Shown: positions 1-14,242 of the stretch, in pieces
Layout: every line of letters starts with the position of its first letter
Position numbering within the stretch: position 1 is the stretch's first letter
NCBI GenBank assembly: GCA_038373885.1
Contig: JAWZYV010011610.1
Span: 124,001-188,000 of the forward strand
Reading direction: 5' to 3'
DNA: 64,000 nucleotides
Origin: Cheiracanthium punctorium
Taxonomy: Eukaryota > Arthropoda > Arachnida > Araneae > Cheiracanthiidae
The notes under the pieces: model-generated
The model's input: the letters and a program-made list of their open reading frames with translations, nothing else
Told to the model about the DNA's origin: nothing
The model's database searches: none
Made by a program: the position numbers and the translations under genes

Positions 1-1
1 C

Positions 2-910
2 TACTGTGGAACTGATTACGCCGGACCAATACCGTTGAAATTCAGTCCAGGTCGTGGCTCAAAGACTACAAAGGGTTACATAGCCTTCTTCATATGCTTA
101 TCCACAAAAGCAGTACACATTGAAGCTGTCAGTGACTTAACAGCTGACGCGTTCATAGCAGCTCTTCGTCGTTTTAGTGCTCGTCGAGGTGCTCCACGTC
201 ACATTTATAGTGATAATGCTACAAATTTCGTAGGTGCTCGACGAAAACTGAACGAAATACAGCAGTTTTGGCTTTCTTTGCCAGAAAATGAAGTGACTGC
301 TCATTATCTTTCAAGCTCATCTATTGAATGGCACTTCATACCGCCTGCCTCACCTCACTTTGGCGGTATTTGGGAAGCAGGAATTCGTAGTGTGAAATTT
401 CATCTCAAACGAGTTATGGGCGAAACACTCCTGACCTACGAAGAACTTTCTACTTTACTTTGCCAAATAGAAGCATTGCTTAACACGCGTCCTCTTACCC
501 ACGTAAAAAATTCTGATCCTGACTGTATCGATGTACTCACCCCTTCTCATTTCCTTTCAGGATACACTCTCTGTTCTCCCCCAGACAATCATCCATCTAT
601 TACAACAACTAACCGATGGCAGCTCCTGCAGAACTTCAAGCGAGGCTTCTGGAAGCGGTGGAGGAGAGATTTCATCAGCTCCCTTCAAGAACGCAAAAAA
701 TGGCAGACTCCACAACCAAACATCAAGAAGGACGACATCGTCTTAATTCACGAAGATGGGGTTCCTCCTGGCATTTGGCAGCTCGGACGTGTCATTGAGA
801 CGCATCCAGGCAACGATGGTCTTGTGCGAGTTGCCTCAGTACAGACCAAAAACAGTGTTCTGAAGCGTACTATAGCAAAGCTCTCACCTCTTCCTTTATA
901 TCAGGACTAA
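2..910 (+). CDS. Bel/Pao retrotransposon Pol, C-terminal integrase part (5' partial)
   Basis: The reading frame is open from base 2 and runs off the left edge, so this is the tail of a longer Pol polyprotein. It carries an rve-type integrase core: first Asp in GTDYAGPI (bases 14-16), second Asp in YSDNATNF (bases 212-214), Glu in FGGIWEAG (bases 374-376). The Asp-Glu spacing of 53 residues is longer than in Gypsy integrases and suits Bel/Pao. The last 100 or so residues (GFWKRWRRDF, DDIVLIHEDG, WQLGRVIETHPG) form the DUF5641-type tail typical of Bel/Pao. The integrase would insert the element cDNA into the chromosome. No stop or frameshift interrupts the visible part; protease, RT and RNase H lie outside the window. 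Confidence 0.93.
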   Translation, partial: YCGTDYAGPIPLKFSPGRGSKTTKGYIAFFICLSTKAVHIEAVSDLTADAFIAALRRFSARRGAPRHIYSDNATNFVGARRKLNEIQQFWLSLPENEVTAHYLSSSSIEWHFIPPASPHFGGIWEAGIRSVKFHLKRVMGETLLTYEELSTLLCQIEALLNTRPLTHVKNSDPDCIDVLTPSHFLSGYTLCSPPDNHPSITTTNRWQLLQNFKRGFWKRWRRDFISSLQERKKWQTPQPNIKKDDIVLIHEDGVPPGIWQLGRVIETHPGNDGLVRVASVQTKNSVLKRTIAKLSPLPLYQD

Positions 911-933
911 GGCCCTGATAGGGTGGGAGTATA

Positions 934-1227
934 TGTTCCTGCACATACGCACCCAGTGACGCCTTTTGAGTGGCGCTCCAGTCACTTGGACTCACAGACA
1001 ATCGAACTGAATAGACACTTGACATACGCATTACAACCGCACGACCTGACGGTCGTAACTTTTGGCTCCTTAGCCAATACGCACTTCTCAGAATTATTTT
1101 CTTAATGTTTTGTAATATTTGTAAATATTTACTTATTGTAACCAAGTATCAATTATATATCTTTGCATTTATACAAAGTTCGCATATTCTTTATGGATAA
1201 AACACACCACTGAGCAACGACGCAACA
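934..1227 (+). repeat. 3' LTR of the Bel/Pao element
   Basis: The LTR is placed 23 bp after the integrase stop, following a purine-rich tract (agggtgggag). It starts TGTTCC and its last bases are taken as CGCAACA, giving TG...CA ends and about 294 bp. The right boundary is supported because the following DNA matches a repeat that recurs at 27.2 kb without any LTR. The 5' LTR is outside the window, so the limits cannot be confirmed by LTR comparison. Confidence 0.6.
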
Positions 1228-1464
1228 AATGTAATGTTTCTAAACAAATTTTCATTTCTAAATGCTAAAAAAAAAAAAACCTTTTTTAAAGGAAACTGGC
1301 TAAAAATTATTTGAAACTCATTTCTTAAGATGTAAAATATCGGCTATATATAACTGATTTAAAGTTAATTTTTAATTAGTTTTGTTGTAATAGTTTTAAT
1401 AATTATATTTTTACCCCTATTAGTATTGCAAAGATTATTCCCCTTCACCAACTTTGATTAAATA
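1228..1464 (+). repeat. Interspersed repeat, copy 1 (second copy at 27.2 kb)
   Basis: This AT-rich segment (gtaatgtttctaaacaaatt ... actttgattaaa) aligns in the same orientation with 27,207-27,430, with scattered substitutions. The 27.2-kb copy lies inside a hAT-type element, so the Bel/Pao element here may have inserted into a relative of that element. Similarity stops abruptly at 1,462. Confidence 0.65.
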
Positions 1465-4353
<2,889 letters not shown>

Positions 4354-4355
4354 TA

Positions 4356-4480
4356 CAGTGAGGCACCGTTTATTTGTTTCTCATTTATACATCGTTTCAT
4401 GAAGTCCCGATTCATTCCTATTTATTTTAATGCAAAAATGCTTCGTGTATACGACGCACAATATCGGTTATACGCAGTTT
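4356..4480 (+). mobile_element. Probable end of a pogo/Tigger-like DNA transposon
   Basis: Directly after the TA tract, CAGTGAGGCACCGTTTATTT starts next to a TA dinucleotide and is followed by internal phrases such as ttatacgcag. This is the usual look of pogo/Tigger termini (CAGTG..., TA target). No matching inverted end was found nearby, so the element is either truncated or its far end is too degraded to see. Confidence 0.4.
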
Positions 4481-6818
4481 TAAATTTTCCTTAGTTTCGA
4501 AAATTTTGTCTCTGTGTTTATGTTACTCTTTAGGGAGAAATTGTGGAGAGTTGTACATTTAACAACCTTCTTGTAAAGACGAAGTTGACTTTTTAAAAAT
4601 GTTTACAAATCACTTTGCCTATCAGAAGACGTTGGAAAAAGACTTTTCATGAACTTAATTCAATCCGTAATGCTGTAACTAATAATTAATGACAATCAGC
4701 AAATCGGGCGACTATGGATGGTTCATTAAATTGAATGTCTGTGCAAACAAAAATTACATCATGGTATTCAATGTATATTACATGAATCTTAAATGTATGC
4801 AGTATTAGGTATTGCCCAATAAATGTAGGATTTGTTTCACCTTAGTTTTTACCTGAAAACACAATATCTAACATGAACAAATTTACTATTACCTTAAAAA
4901 ACATACAATTATTATATTTACATACATAACTTTGCATTAGCAGCGTTGTTAAACATGTAATAATCAAAGTTGTTTATTAATATTTCATTTATACGTCGTT
5001 TTAGATTGCATCACGAAGACATGTCTTTGCAGCATGTTCTAATGTTTTTGCAGCATCCGGCCAAGGGATTGCTTTGGGTTTCCCCCCTTTCACAAAGCCC
5101 GCACGTGCATGGCTACGTAATAAGGGACCCTATCTAAGGTTGAGGTCTGAAATTCTTCTAGATTTCGGTACCGTGCGGAGGCAATCAATCATTTTAATGG
5201 TTCTTCCTGCGTTGCATTGTATTCAGGTTTACTAGGATGCTGTGTGAGGGAACACCGGAAAAACGTAACCCAAACTTGCGTGTCTTCCACAAACAAACTG
5301 AAACATTTCCCCGGTTTTTCTATCTCAAAGGAATGTGCCTTCCGGGAAGTTCTAAGAAATAGCCGTAGGGTTTTGCGGTGGTTCTCTGCTTATTTTCCCC
5401 CGAAGTGTACAGGTTTTCCTGTGCGTAAGGGCTGTGTCCCGCAATCTCGAAAGATAAGGATGACAGCAGAGCATAAATTCTCCTTAATTGGATTTGTCGC
5501 GTTTAAGGGGTCAGTTAGAAATGCAAAAAAAAAAAAACCCACTCTCCAAAATAAGCGATTTCCTCACCCACAAGTCAGAAGAACTTTGACCCCTCACCCC
5601 GCACCTTTCGAAAGGGGAAGCAGAATTGAGGGGTTGTTAACAAAAAAAAGTAATGGTCATTCCTGGTCAAAGAAAGTAAGCTTTATAAGCTTTTATTTGG
5701 TCTTAAAAACAGTTGACCGTGCGAAAAGATAAAATCTCAAACATATGCTTTTTGATTGATATCTCTCTCTTTTGATTGATATGACTCTACCCAAAATAAA
5801 ATCCTGCGTATGACCCTGCGCTTATGAATTTCGGGGGGGGGGGGATTTACTGTTTATGGATACCGATTTTTCAGTTAGCTCATAATTTCGAAGCATATGT
5901 TAATGTTTCTGATATACATTATTTGTTTCTATAATTTCATAGAAATTGTGCACTTTATGAGATAAATATTGAAACTCAATGCAATCTCTATGGTCAATAC
6001 CTTAAAAACTTGGTTAAAAGCCAAGTGTATAGAAGTGCGATTATAAAAAATGAATTAAAAATTGCTTAATGAATTAAAAAACATTTAAATGGTATCAGTA
6101 AATTAATATTTGTAAATCATTTTCAGTAGAACTAATCTGTGTTTAATGCGAATTAAATTGTTGATTAAAATTCTGAATTTTTATCAACATTTTTTATCAA
6201 CATTTATTCGTCATTGGATCTTAAAGTTTCTGTAATGTAATAACAATTATGTCTGTGTCAATTAATCGATTAAATGGTTCGAATGTTCGTCTAATTTTTT
6301 TCCTGGCTATTTCTATTCGACTAATTCGATCACATTGCTGTTAAAAATATATTTATTCACTATTCAAGTTTGATTAAAATCATATTTTCTTCTATAATAT
6401 TCGACCTTCCTCGAGTGTAAATCTTCGTTGAAACAGCGTAACTTGCTGGGTGTAATTCTTTGTTATTATTGGTTATGGAATTTATATTGTAGCTCTAAAA
6501 ACTTCTATGATGATTTCAAGAAGTTTGATTTGTGTTTTGAACGTAAAGAGAAAACGTTGTGAATAAGATCTAATTTCACATAAAAATCATTATAAATTTT
6601 GATCTCATATATAGGTAAAAGCGATGGTTATCAGTAACTGCCTAGGTATCATAATTGAACATCTGAAGGTTTAACCAATTTATACATTATTTTGCTTTAA
6701 AAAAATAAAAAAATACTTCCACCGCTAATGTTCTGCAAGCTAGGATAAATTTTTATTTTGCAATACGTGCTTAAGACTTTTCCCATTAAAAAAATAAATA
6801 TATGCATATGCATTATTA
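4481..6818. other. Noncoding stretch, nothing recognised
   Basis: AT-rich DNA with an A-rich/C-rich patch near 5,520-5,600 and a G10 run near 5,833. A 171-codon open frame (5,217-5,732) crosses a poly-A tract, shows no family motif and has low-complexity composition, so I do not call it a gene. A short direct duplication of tttttgattgatat occurs at 5,748-5,780. Confidence 0.45.
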
Positions 6819-6826
6819 GTGTACAT

Positions 6827-6983
6827 CAGTGGCGGATTATTGCAAGTTTGTCGGGGGGGCGGTTAGTTAAAAAATTGACATATATATCCATTTTATGGAA
6901 GTAAAATAGGATCTTTTACATTAATTTCTGTTTTCTCGGGGGGGGGCGGTCGCCCCCTCCGCCCCCCCTTTAATCCGCCCTTG
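6827..6983. mobile_element. hAT-type MITE, 157 bp, 8-bp target duplication
   Basis: Terminal inverted repeats CAGTGGCGGATT (left) and the reverse complement of AATCCGCCCTTG (right) match at 10 of 12 positions. The element is flanked by a perfect 8-bp direct repeat GTGTACAT (6,819-6,826 and 6,984-6,991), as expected for hAT transposition. The interior carries G7 and C7 runs and no coding potential, so it depends on a transposase made elsewhere. Confidence 0.9.
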
Positions 6984-6991
6984 GTGTACAT

Positions 6992-7404
6992 TTTGTCCTT
7001 TTTAAATAAGATTTATTTATTTATTTAATCTTACTTACAATTACTACTAAACATATTGGGCGAGGAGAGAACTAATTGCTGAATTGATTTTGCAAAATAT
7101 CAAACGATTTAGCAGTTACGGAAATTGCGTCTTTGATATTAACAATTCTTGAGAAGAGTTCAAATGCAACTTTTTTATAAGACTTGTAACCATCTCTAAT
7201 TACACAATCACAGTGATTTTTAAAAAGTTTATTCTATTAAAAATCCAACATGAATTCATATTCTCTATGCTTCTCTATCCAAGGGAGCAGCTGAGTATGG
7301 CAGGCAGGGCACGTTCCATGCGCAATACTTTAAAGGGGTTACAGATTCCAACAAAGACACTGACACAATGAATGAAACAATCAACCTATTCACTCTTTCC
7401 TTTA
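6992..7404. other. Noncoding stretch, nothing recognised
   Basis: AT-rich sequence between two miniature elements. A minus-strand open frame (7,265-7,534) overlaps the inverted repeat to its right and has no known motif. Confidence 0.4.
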
Positions 7405-7575
7405 CAGGGATGCGACGACAGTGATTATTTCTTCTGCAATCATCGTTGCTTCCTAGTTTCGGTCTTTGAATGATCCTGTTGCGGGCCAGCAACCCAAATT
7501 TGAGCTGCACTGAAAGACCCAAGCCGGGAAGCAACGCTGAGTGCAGAAGAAAAAATCACTGTCGTCGCTTCCTTG
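7405..7575. repeat. Imperfect inverted repeat (foldback), family present three times
   Basis: The left arm (gcgacgacagtgattatttc ... cggtcttt) pairs with the right arm (aaagacccaagccgggaagc ... actgtcgtcgc) with a few mismatches around a loop of about 50 bp. Related sequence recurs at 18,300-18,420 (degenerate hairpin) and 23,265-23,330 (one arm only). It is a small non-coding foldback element; no target duplication is evident. Confidence 0.7.
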
Positions 7576-10512
7576 AAACGATGAAAACGAACAAGTTAAA
7601 GAAAACGCTAAAATATCTATTTTAAATGACTGCTCTTAGAACATGAATCTGTGAGACTTTTATAATTTTAAAATATAATTTGTCATTCGAAAGAAATGTT
7701 TAGAATGACCGTACAAAGTGTTCAGTGTCTTTCTAAGAGAAAGAGCGCATAATGTTGTCTGCCACATGAACATTACTTTACCTAGGTACGACACTGAATC
7801 TAAAATTTTTCTGAGTTGTCAGACATGCGGCTGCAACATTTTCAATGTATACTTTTCAACTTTAGTTTATACAAACGGGAGAAAAAATCATAAGAATTTC
7901 ATTCATACTAAATATCTTATATAAAATGCATAAGGTATTACGAAAAACGATATTTTTGGAGGAAACAAATTATTTTGCACTTTTTTTTGTGCACTTGTGT
8001 GTGTGTGTCTATGAATTTATTCTTATGTATACTTATTTATATTGTTATCTCTTATTAAAATAATAAACAATATACCACACAAAAAATACAGAATGTCTTT
8101 ATTTTAAAATGCCAAAACTTAAGGATTTGAGTGAAACAGCTTTTCAAGAAATAAAAGCTTTAGTTTAATAGTATATAAGAATATTCTACGGTGAAATAGA
8201 AATCTGTTATCATATTTAGTGGACTTTATACGAAATGAAGTACCCAAGAATAATCGTGTTACAATATTAATAAATTTTCCTAAAACAAATTAAATAAATA
8301 ATTATTATTTTAATTAACAAAAAATTTATACAATCAGCAAATAAATTAGAAAGAGGTATTCAGGACGCTATCACTGTTGAGCTACATAGGATTTAGAGAA
8401 GGGGCCTAATGTATTTCGCAGTACACAAATGATAAAATATTATACTTTTATCTGATACATTTTTTACCTATTTTCTGTGATTATTACTCAGACAAATATA
8501 CTGAAATTTAGTCTAGAGTAAGGTGGTAAGGTGTTTCAGTTCTCAAGAACGAAGACTTTTTTTTTTGATCTTGACAGAAAATTGTTAAAAAATAATTTTT
8601 TAATTAAAAAATTAAACTGGTTAGGGGGACTTTGTCATTAGAGTTTACAAGCTGCATTTTTTGTTGTATTTATCAACATTAATAATATTCTTTACAAGAT
8701 ACAAACCTTAATAAGGTTACTAAAAAAGGCAATATATGAACTTGATCCTAAGTATAGAGGAAACTTTTTTCGTTATTTTTAATGCATTATGCGTGTCCTT
8801 TAAAAAATACATGAGAGGATTAATTTGTATAATTGACATTCATTTTATTAAAAAAATTTCGTTTTGAAAATAAATGTTTGAAAGCACCATGATATTAATT
8901 TTGCTATCATTTTTTACACTACATTTCCTTTCTGCGCAGTTTAAAAAAAGTTCCTTCCTTTACAAAAAATGCTCATGAGTTAATTTGCGGCAAATTCTCT
9001 AAGAAAAATAAGTGTTTTTATCCTGCCTTAAATCCAAACCATTTCTTGATTAGTCCAGAATTCCATAGAAACTGTATTGCCGCTAAAATACACCGGTGTA
9101 CACTTCATTAAGAAGTCAATTCAAAATCATTCCTATTTAGGAATTTGGATTATAAAGGAAATTCACTTCCTTATCCAAAAATCTAAGAGAAAAAAAAAAC
9201 AATATAGTCTTGAGTCATATATTGACTTACTAATAACAAAACATACTTTTTATTCGAGGGGGAGAGACAAGTTTTGTAAGCTGAAATTAGTCTGTGCTTT
9301 TAAAATTCAAGAAATTTATGGGTGGTTTTCTAAAAAAAAAGAAAGAGGTCAGACTCTAAAACATTCTAAACGTGCATTTACAAAATCTTACAAGCACTAA
9401 AACTATCATAGTTAGAAAATATTAAGCGGGAATCATTGTACAATCTGCAATTTCTAAACAATTCCGTTTCAGAATTTCAAAACTTTTTTCTAATCGTGTA
9501 ATTTACACAGGTTAATTATCTACTAGCCCCCCCCCCAAAAAAAAAGAATAATAATAAGAAGAAGAATGCCTGGTGTTGGCTTTGTCGAGCTGTGACACAC
9601 ACAATAATATACATGAAGTTTATATTTGAATAGAAATAAGTGAATATTTTGCTATATTTACATTATTTTCATTATTTATTTATTTTATTGATTTAAATCT
9701 ATGCATGTGCCTATTGAGAGTGTTTTCAATCATTGGTCGATTTAAAAAAAAGTTACAAAATCATATCGTTCATAGGATCATAGCGTTCATAGGATATAGC
9801 GTATCATAGCGTTCTCAATGAAACTGAAAACAAATGTTTTCAGTTTCGGTTTTGTTTTTCATGAATTGATAAGAATGGATGTGTAAAACCTAGTGTCAAG
9901 GTGTAGATTAACCTAATCTTTGTAAAATAATAATCACTCTTCTTAGCGTCTGATTACATTCCTTCGCAATTGTTCCATGTAAAGATTTTTTTATTTTTTT
10001 TTTCAAAATCGTTTTAATATATTGTTTCTTTAGAAAAAAAAAGGCGGGTGTACTATTTATTCAAGTATACTAATTGAATTAACCTTGTCGTCATTAAAGA
10101 ATCACGTAAGATTTATAAACTTACGTGATAATTAACGTCATATTGAAAGTAAATTTGCAATTTGAGCGATGCTTAAATAGTTCCTTCAGATAACATAGTT
10201 TGACATTTTTCACGTGATTAAAGACAGTTTTCACGTAGTAAACTATGTTCTTCTGATGAACCATGGGAAATTTAAATAAGTAACGTGTTTATCAGAAGAT
10301 TTATTACGATAATGGCTTTAAAGCACAATATACTTTGTTAATAAATATTCCGTGAGTATTAAATTGAGTATTTGTTATATACATTCATCATTTTTAACGG
10401 ACGCCCTACAATTAACTGAACAATGAGAATTTTCTTTATCACTATGCATTCCGTGCCACTTAAAACTAAAAAGATTGCTGATCTTTCTTCATTTTAATCA
10501 ATATAAATTGTA
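7576..10512. other. Noncoding AT-rich stretch with small hairpins
   Basis: No gene recognised; a 107-codon frame at 9,077-9,400 is lysine-rich and without motif. Local features are micro-duplications of catagcgttcataggat near 9,760-9,810, a perfect 10-bp stem (atcacgtaag / cttacgtgat, 10,101-10,129, 9-nt loop), and several ACGTG/CACGT words between 10,100 and 10,290. Confidence 0.45.
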
Positions 10513-10520
10513 TTGTCTGA

Positions 10521-10665
10521 CAGGCGCGTAGCCAGGAAAATTTTTCGTGGGGGGGGGGGGGGATATGAACTTATATGTGTATAAATAGACAGAATTTCAG
10601 CACTAATCCAAAATTTCGGGGGGGGGATATCCCGATATCCCCCCCCCACCCTGGCTACGCCCCTG
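10521..10665. mobile_element. hAT-type MITE, 145 bp, 8-bp target duplication
   Basis: Ends CAGGCGCGTAGCCAGG and (reverse complement of the right end) CAGGGGCGTAGCCAGG are near-perfect inverted repeats. Flanks are TTGTCTGA (10,513-10,520) and CTGTCTGA (10,666-10,673), an 8-bp duplication with one substitution. The body is dominated by G13, G9 and C9 runs; no coding potential. Confidence 0.88.
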
Positions 10666-10673
10666 CTGTCTGA

Positions 10674-11242
10674 TACCAGAATGGACTTTACATAATTAAT
10701 TCATTGAGCAATTGTATTTATTATTTCAATGTTATAGGACATTTATTATTTTTATTACATATTAGACAATCAATAAGAAAACTAAAATGTTTATTTTGAC
10801 TAAAATTTTTAATTTTTCTTAATTTTATTTAATTTAATGTCATTTACAGAGTGAACATTGACAGAGTTTCAAGCTAAAAAATCTATTATTCGTCCCGAGT
10901 GTGAAAATCGTACTAGTTTTGTTAAATCTTGCTAACAAAATATTTTTATAGCACATAAAATTTGGAAGTTCTAGAATAACAAACTTTGATCACTTGTTCA
11001 GAACAGAATGCAAACTATGACTATTTGTCTTTCAACTGACCTCTATTACACAGTATTAGTCGAGTATGGGAAATTTTCGTGGGAGTCGGTTGGGAGAGAG
11101 GACAAAGAAAGGTTTTATGGCTTTATGGCCCCCTTTCAAAGATTCTTATCTAGGTATCATCTTGACCAGTCAGAAATCACATAACCTAAACTGTGCTCTT
11201 GTTTGTGAAAAGGATAAAAAGTCTTGGTTCCAGAACTGTCAT
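10674..11242. other. Noncoding stretch upstream of the hAT insertion
   Basis: Before the 4.2-kb insertion this DNA would have directly preceded the MULE gene start, so it may hold that gene's original upstream region. I see no clear TATA or initiator. A 142-codon frame at 11,066-11,494 runs across the element boundary and is rejected as a gene. Confidence 0.35.
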
Positions 11243-12186
11243 TGCATTCCCATAGGCGCCGACTTCATGGGGCTTGAAGGGGCTTCAGCCCCCCCAATAT
11301 TTTTATTCAGGGGGCTGAGCCCCTTCAAAAACTTCACTCCAACTTTTTTGTGTCAAATCATATTTCTTCCTCCAAATCGGTTAAACTTAAGAATCCTAAA
11401 AATAGAGAATGTATCGCTAGCTTCTTCTGTCTCCCACTCCGCTTTTTCTTTCACAGGGATTCAGGAATTACGTTGGGCGCCTGTAATGCCGTAAGGCACG
11501 GATGTCAACCTTCTTTATCAAGAGCGCAAGCACAAACAAATGACCATCAGATAGCTAGGCAAAAAGAAACGGGTGTTTTCCCCCACAAGAACCCTTCAGA
11601 TTTTACACCGTGACACAATTGATGATGGAATTGCTTTCTAGTAGGGAGAGGACTGCGTTTATTTTAGGAGGGTAGTTCTCATGTAATGTAATCTTTCTTT
11701 TTTAAATCAGTACAGCAAAAGCTTTCACTTTTGTTCTATTGTGAGATACAGACTCTTCTGTAGACGTCTGACCATAAGGGAGATTTTTCCATTGTGCAAA
11801 ACTGCAAACGATTGTGACATTCCCATTTCCCAGCAGTATTAAGTTTCGATGCTGAAAATAAACCGTTTAAATGTGACTTAAAAACAATTCAAGGCAGTAA
11901 ATTGATAGTCAAATTTAAGTTTGAAGATTTTAAATCATGAAGAACCTTGTGAGATAGATGAAAAATTGATGTTTAATACAGTTTCGGATATAGACAGTAT
12001 TCATTTCTTTATACGCTTTATCAAAACTTTACTAATATCGAACGCTTAACGTTTCTGCTTTAGCTACAGTTAAGAGCTAAATAAAAAATGATTTCATAAA
12101 AATCTTCGAGCAGCACAACTTCTGGATTATATTTTATAATTGCTTGCTCTTATCTTCTCTCTTTACATATAAAACTCTATCCCCCA

Positions 12187-12460
12187 TCAAGGGCGTAATC
12201 AGAGGTGAGGGGGGGGGAGGGTTACGCGGGCTGAGCACTACTTAGCTGTCTCCCAGCCCCCCTACGATTTTCAAAAATTTTTGTTAGTTTACACATAAAT
12301 ACGAAAATTTAGAAACGAACATTTGAAAACCATGAAATCTTTAAGAAGACTCGTTGTTTTAGGCGAATTTCGGTTCATTATTTTGCTACTCTTGGCTGCA
12401 TATGGTGCCAGTGGCGGTTCCAGAGGGGGGTCACAGTGGTCATGGGCCTAGATTAACCAT
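12187..12460. mobile_element. Unpaired hAT-type element ends
   Basis: Two G-rich starts, CAAGGGCGTAATCAGAGGTG (12,189) and CAGTGGCGGTTCCAGAGG (12,415), look like left ends of hAT miniature elements nested in the larger element. I could not find matching right ends, so lengths are unknown. Confidence 0.35.
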
Positions 12461-13081
12461 CTCGCCAAGAAAGAAGGAAGAAAAAAAACGAGGGCCCAAA
12501 CCGAGCTTGGACAAGGCCCAAAATTCAGAGAGGCCTTGATCATGTGCATACATATCATATTGTGTTGCTGAAAGAGAATTCCTCTTTAGAAAACCATTAG
12601 TCTCTGACTAATTTACTTTATTTTATAACAACACTAAAGTATACACACAATATTCTGACTATGTGCTCAGTCGTTGTTACTTGGCAGAAAAATATGCAGC
12701 CGTTTTGTAAATATGTGCATTCATCCATATTCATCCATACATAGAGGGCAAAGGAAAGGGGAGTCACAGCGAGCATGATTAACGTAAGGGTGAATGGGGT
12801 AGTTGCCTCGAGCCCACAATGAAAGAAAACAATCGAAATCAAAAAATGGTTTTAGAAAAATGTGTGAATTGGGCGTGTGATACATATACTCGTATTCGAC
12901 CCCCACCTCCACCCCACACTTGCAAATAGCCTCCCTCTTCTGTAAAAGCACTCTATGAAGCACCTATGTTTGTAAATTATTATTTATGGAATATCAAACT
13001 AGCGTAACTGCTACAAAACCATAAAAATTATAGAGGAGGAAGGAGGGGGCTGTCATGGGGAAAGAGGGACTATACCTAAAC

Positions 13082-13150
13082 AGGGCCGGATTACCCATTA
13101 GGCTGAGTAGGCTTTCACCTGTGGGCTCCTACCATTTTAGAGGCCTGCGT
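13082..13150 (+). mobile_element. Unpaired hAT-type end (CAGGGCCGGATT family)
   Basis: CAGGGCCGGATTACCCATTA shares its first 12 bases with the paired element that starts at 26,315. No matching right end was seen before the edge of the enclosing 4.2-kb element, so this is a truncated nested copy. Confidence 0.5.
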
Positions 13151-13516
13151 TAAAATTTAGAAGGAAAAAAATATAATCAAACATTATTAAAGCTATTTTA
13201 GTGTTAATATTTATACAGTATATGTATATGTAACTCTGAGAAAATAATTCTGATTCATTATTGACTTCGTACACAAGAAACACTTTTTGTCATTGTATAC
13301 TTCTTAATTGAAATTTGAATGAATATGTGCTAGAAAGTTTGAAGCTGACTATTTAGCTTGAATTTTTATGTGCACATTTCAGTGATACCTTTCATTAGAT
13401 GGATGTATATTTTGCAAATTCAATAAGGAGAACTTTTAGCACTATGTTTACACGAACGGGCTATGGTAATCATAAGAAGGCTTATAAACAAAATACCCTT
13501 CGTACCCCAGTCATCA

Positions 13517-14242
13517 CAATCATATTTTATACAACTTTTTTCCGTTCTGAATAAAAATTAATTTTCGTATATTGTTGCACAAATATCATCAGAATAAATT
13601 TCAAATAACATTATGCGTTATGGTTTTAGTTTATAAAATGAATACTATGTATCCATTTAGCCAAAGCGTCTCTGACTTACCAATTGCTAGTGTGCTAGTT
13701 TAATTTGTTTTGATAATTGTTAAGGTACTCTGGAACAATTTTCCAAATAGAAGGGTGATTTAGAGTGCAGTGGAGTTTTTATATATGTTTTAAAAATAAT
13801 ATGGCGTAGACTATGATTTCGAATTAGATTTCATTCATTTTGTTTCCATTTTTCATATTATTGAGTATTCTTAAAAATTGTCTGTAAATATCTACAATAA
13901 TTCAGAGTGATAATTTTGGCATTGTATATCTGTTTCTGTGGTATTCCACTTTTAAATGTGAAGCACGATTATATTTTATACAACGTTTTTCCGTTCTGAA
14001 TAAAAATAAATTTTCATATATTGTTGCACAAATATCATCAAAATGTTTCAAATAGCATAATTCATTATGATTTTAGTTTATAAAATGATTACTATGTGTC
14101 CATTTTGCCAGGAGCGTCTCTGATTTGCCAATTGCTTATGTGCTGGTTTAATTTGTTTTCATAATTGTTAAGGTAATCTGGAACGGTTTTCCAAAAAGAA
14201 GTGCGATTTAAAGTGCAATGCAGATTTTATATGTCGAGTTTT
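13517..14242 (+). repeat. Direct duplication, two copies about 450 bp apart
   Basis: 13,517-13,790 (tatacaacttttttccgttc ... gtgcagtggag) and 13,967-14,242 (tatacaacgtttttccgttc ... gtgcaatgcag) align along about 275 bp with moderate divergence. It is an old tandem duplication inside the 4.2-kb hAT-type element; the second copy is followed by a C9-containing insert (ggcctagatcc...) that recurs at about 30,430. Confidence 0.75.

Noticed and set aside
5217..5732. 171-codon open frame
   Set aside because: Crosses a poly-A run, lacks family motifs, and has no visible splice or promoter context.
11066..11494. 142-codon open frame
   Set aside because: Runs across the left boundary of the 4.2-kb hAT-type insertion, so it cannot be an ancestral gene, and has no motif.
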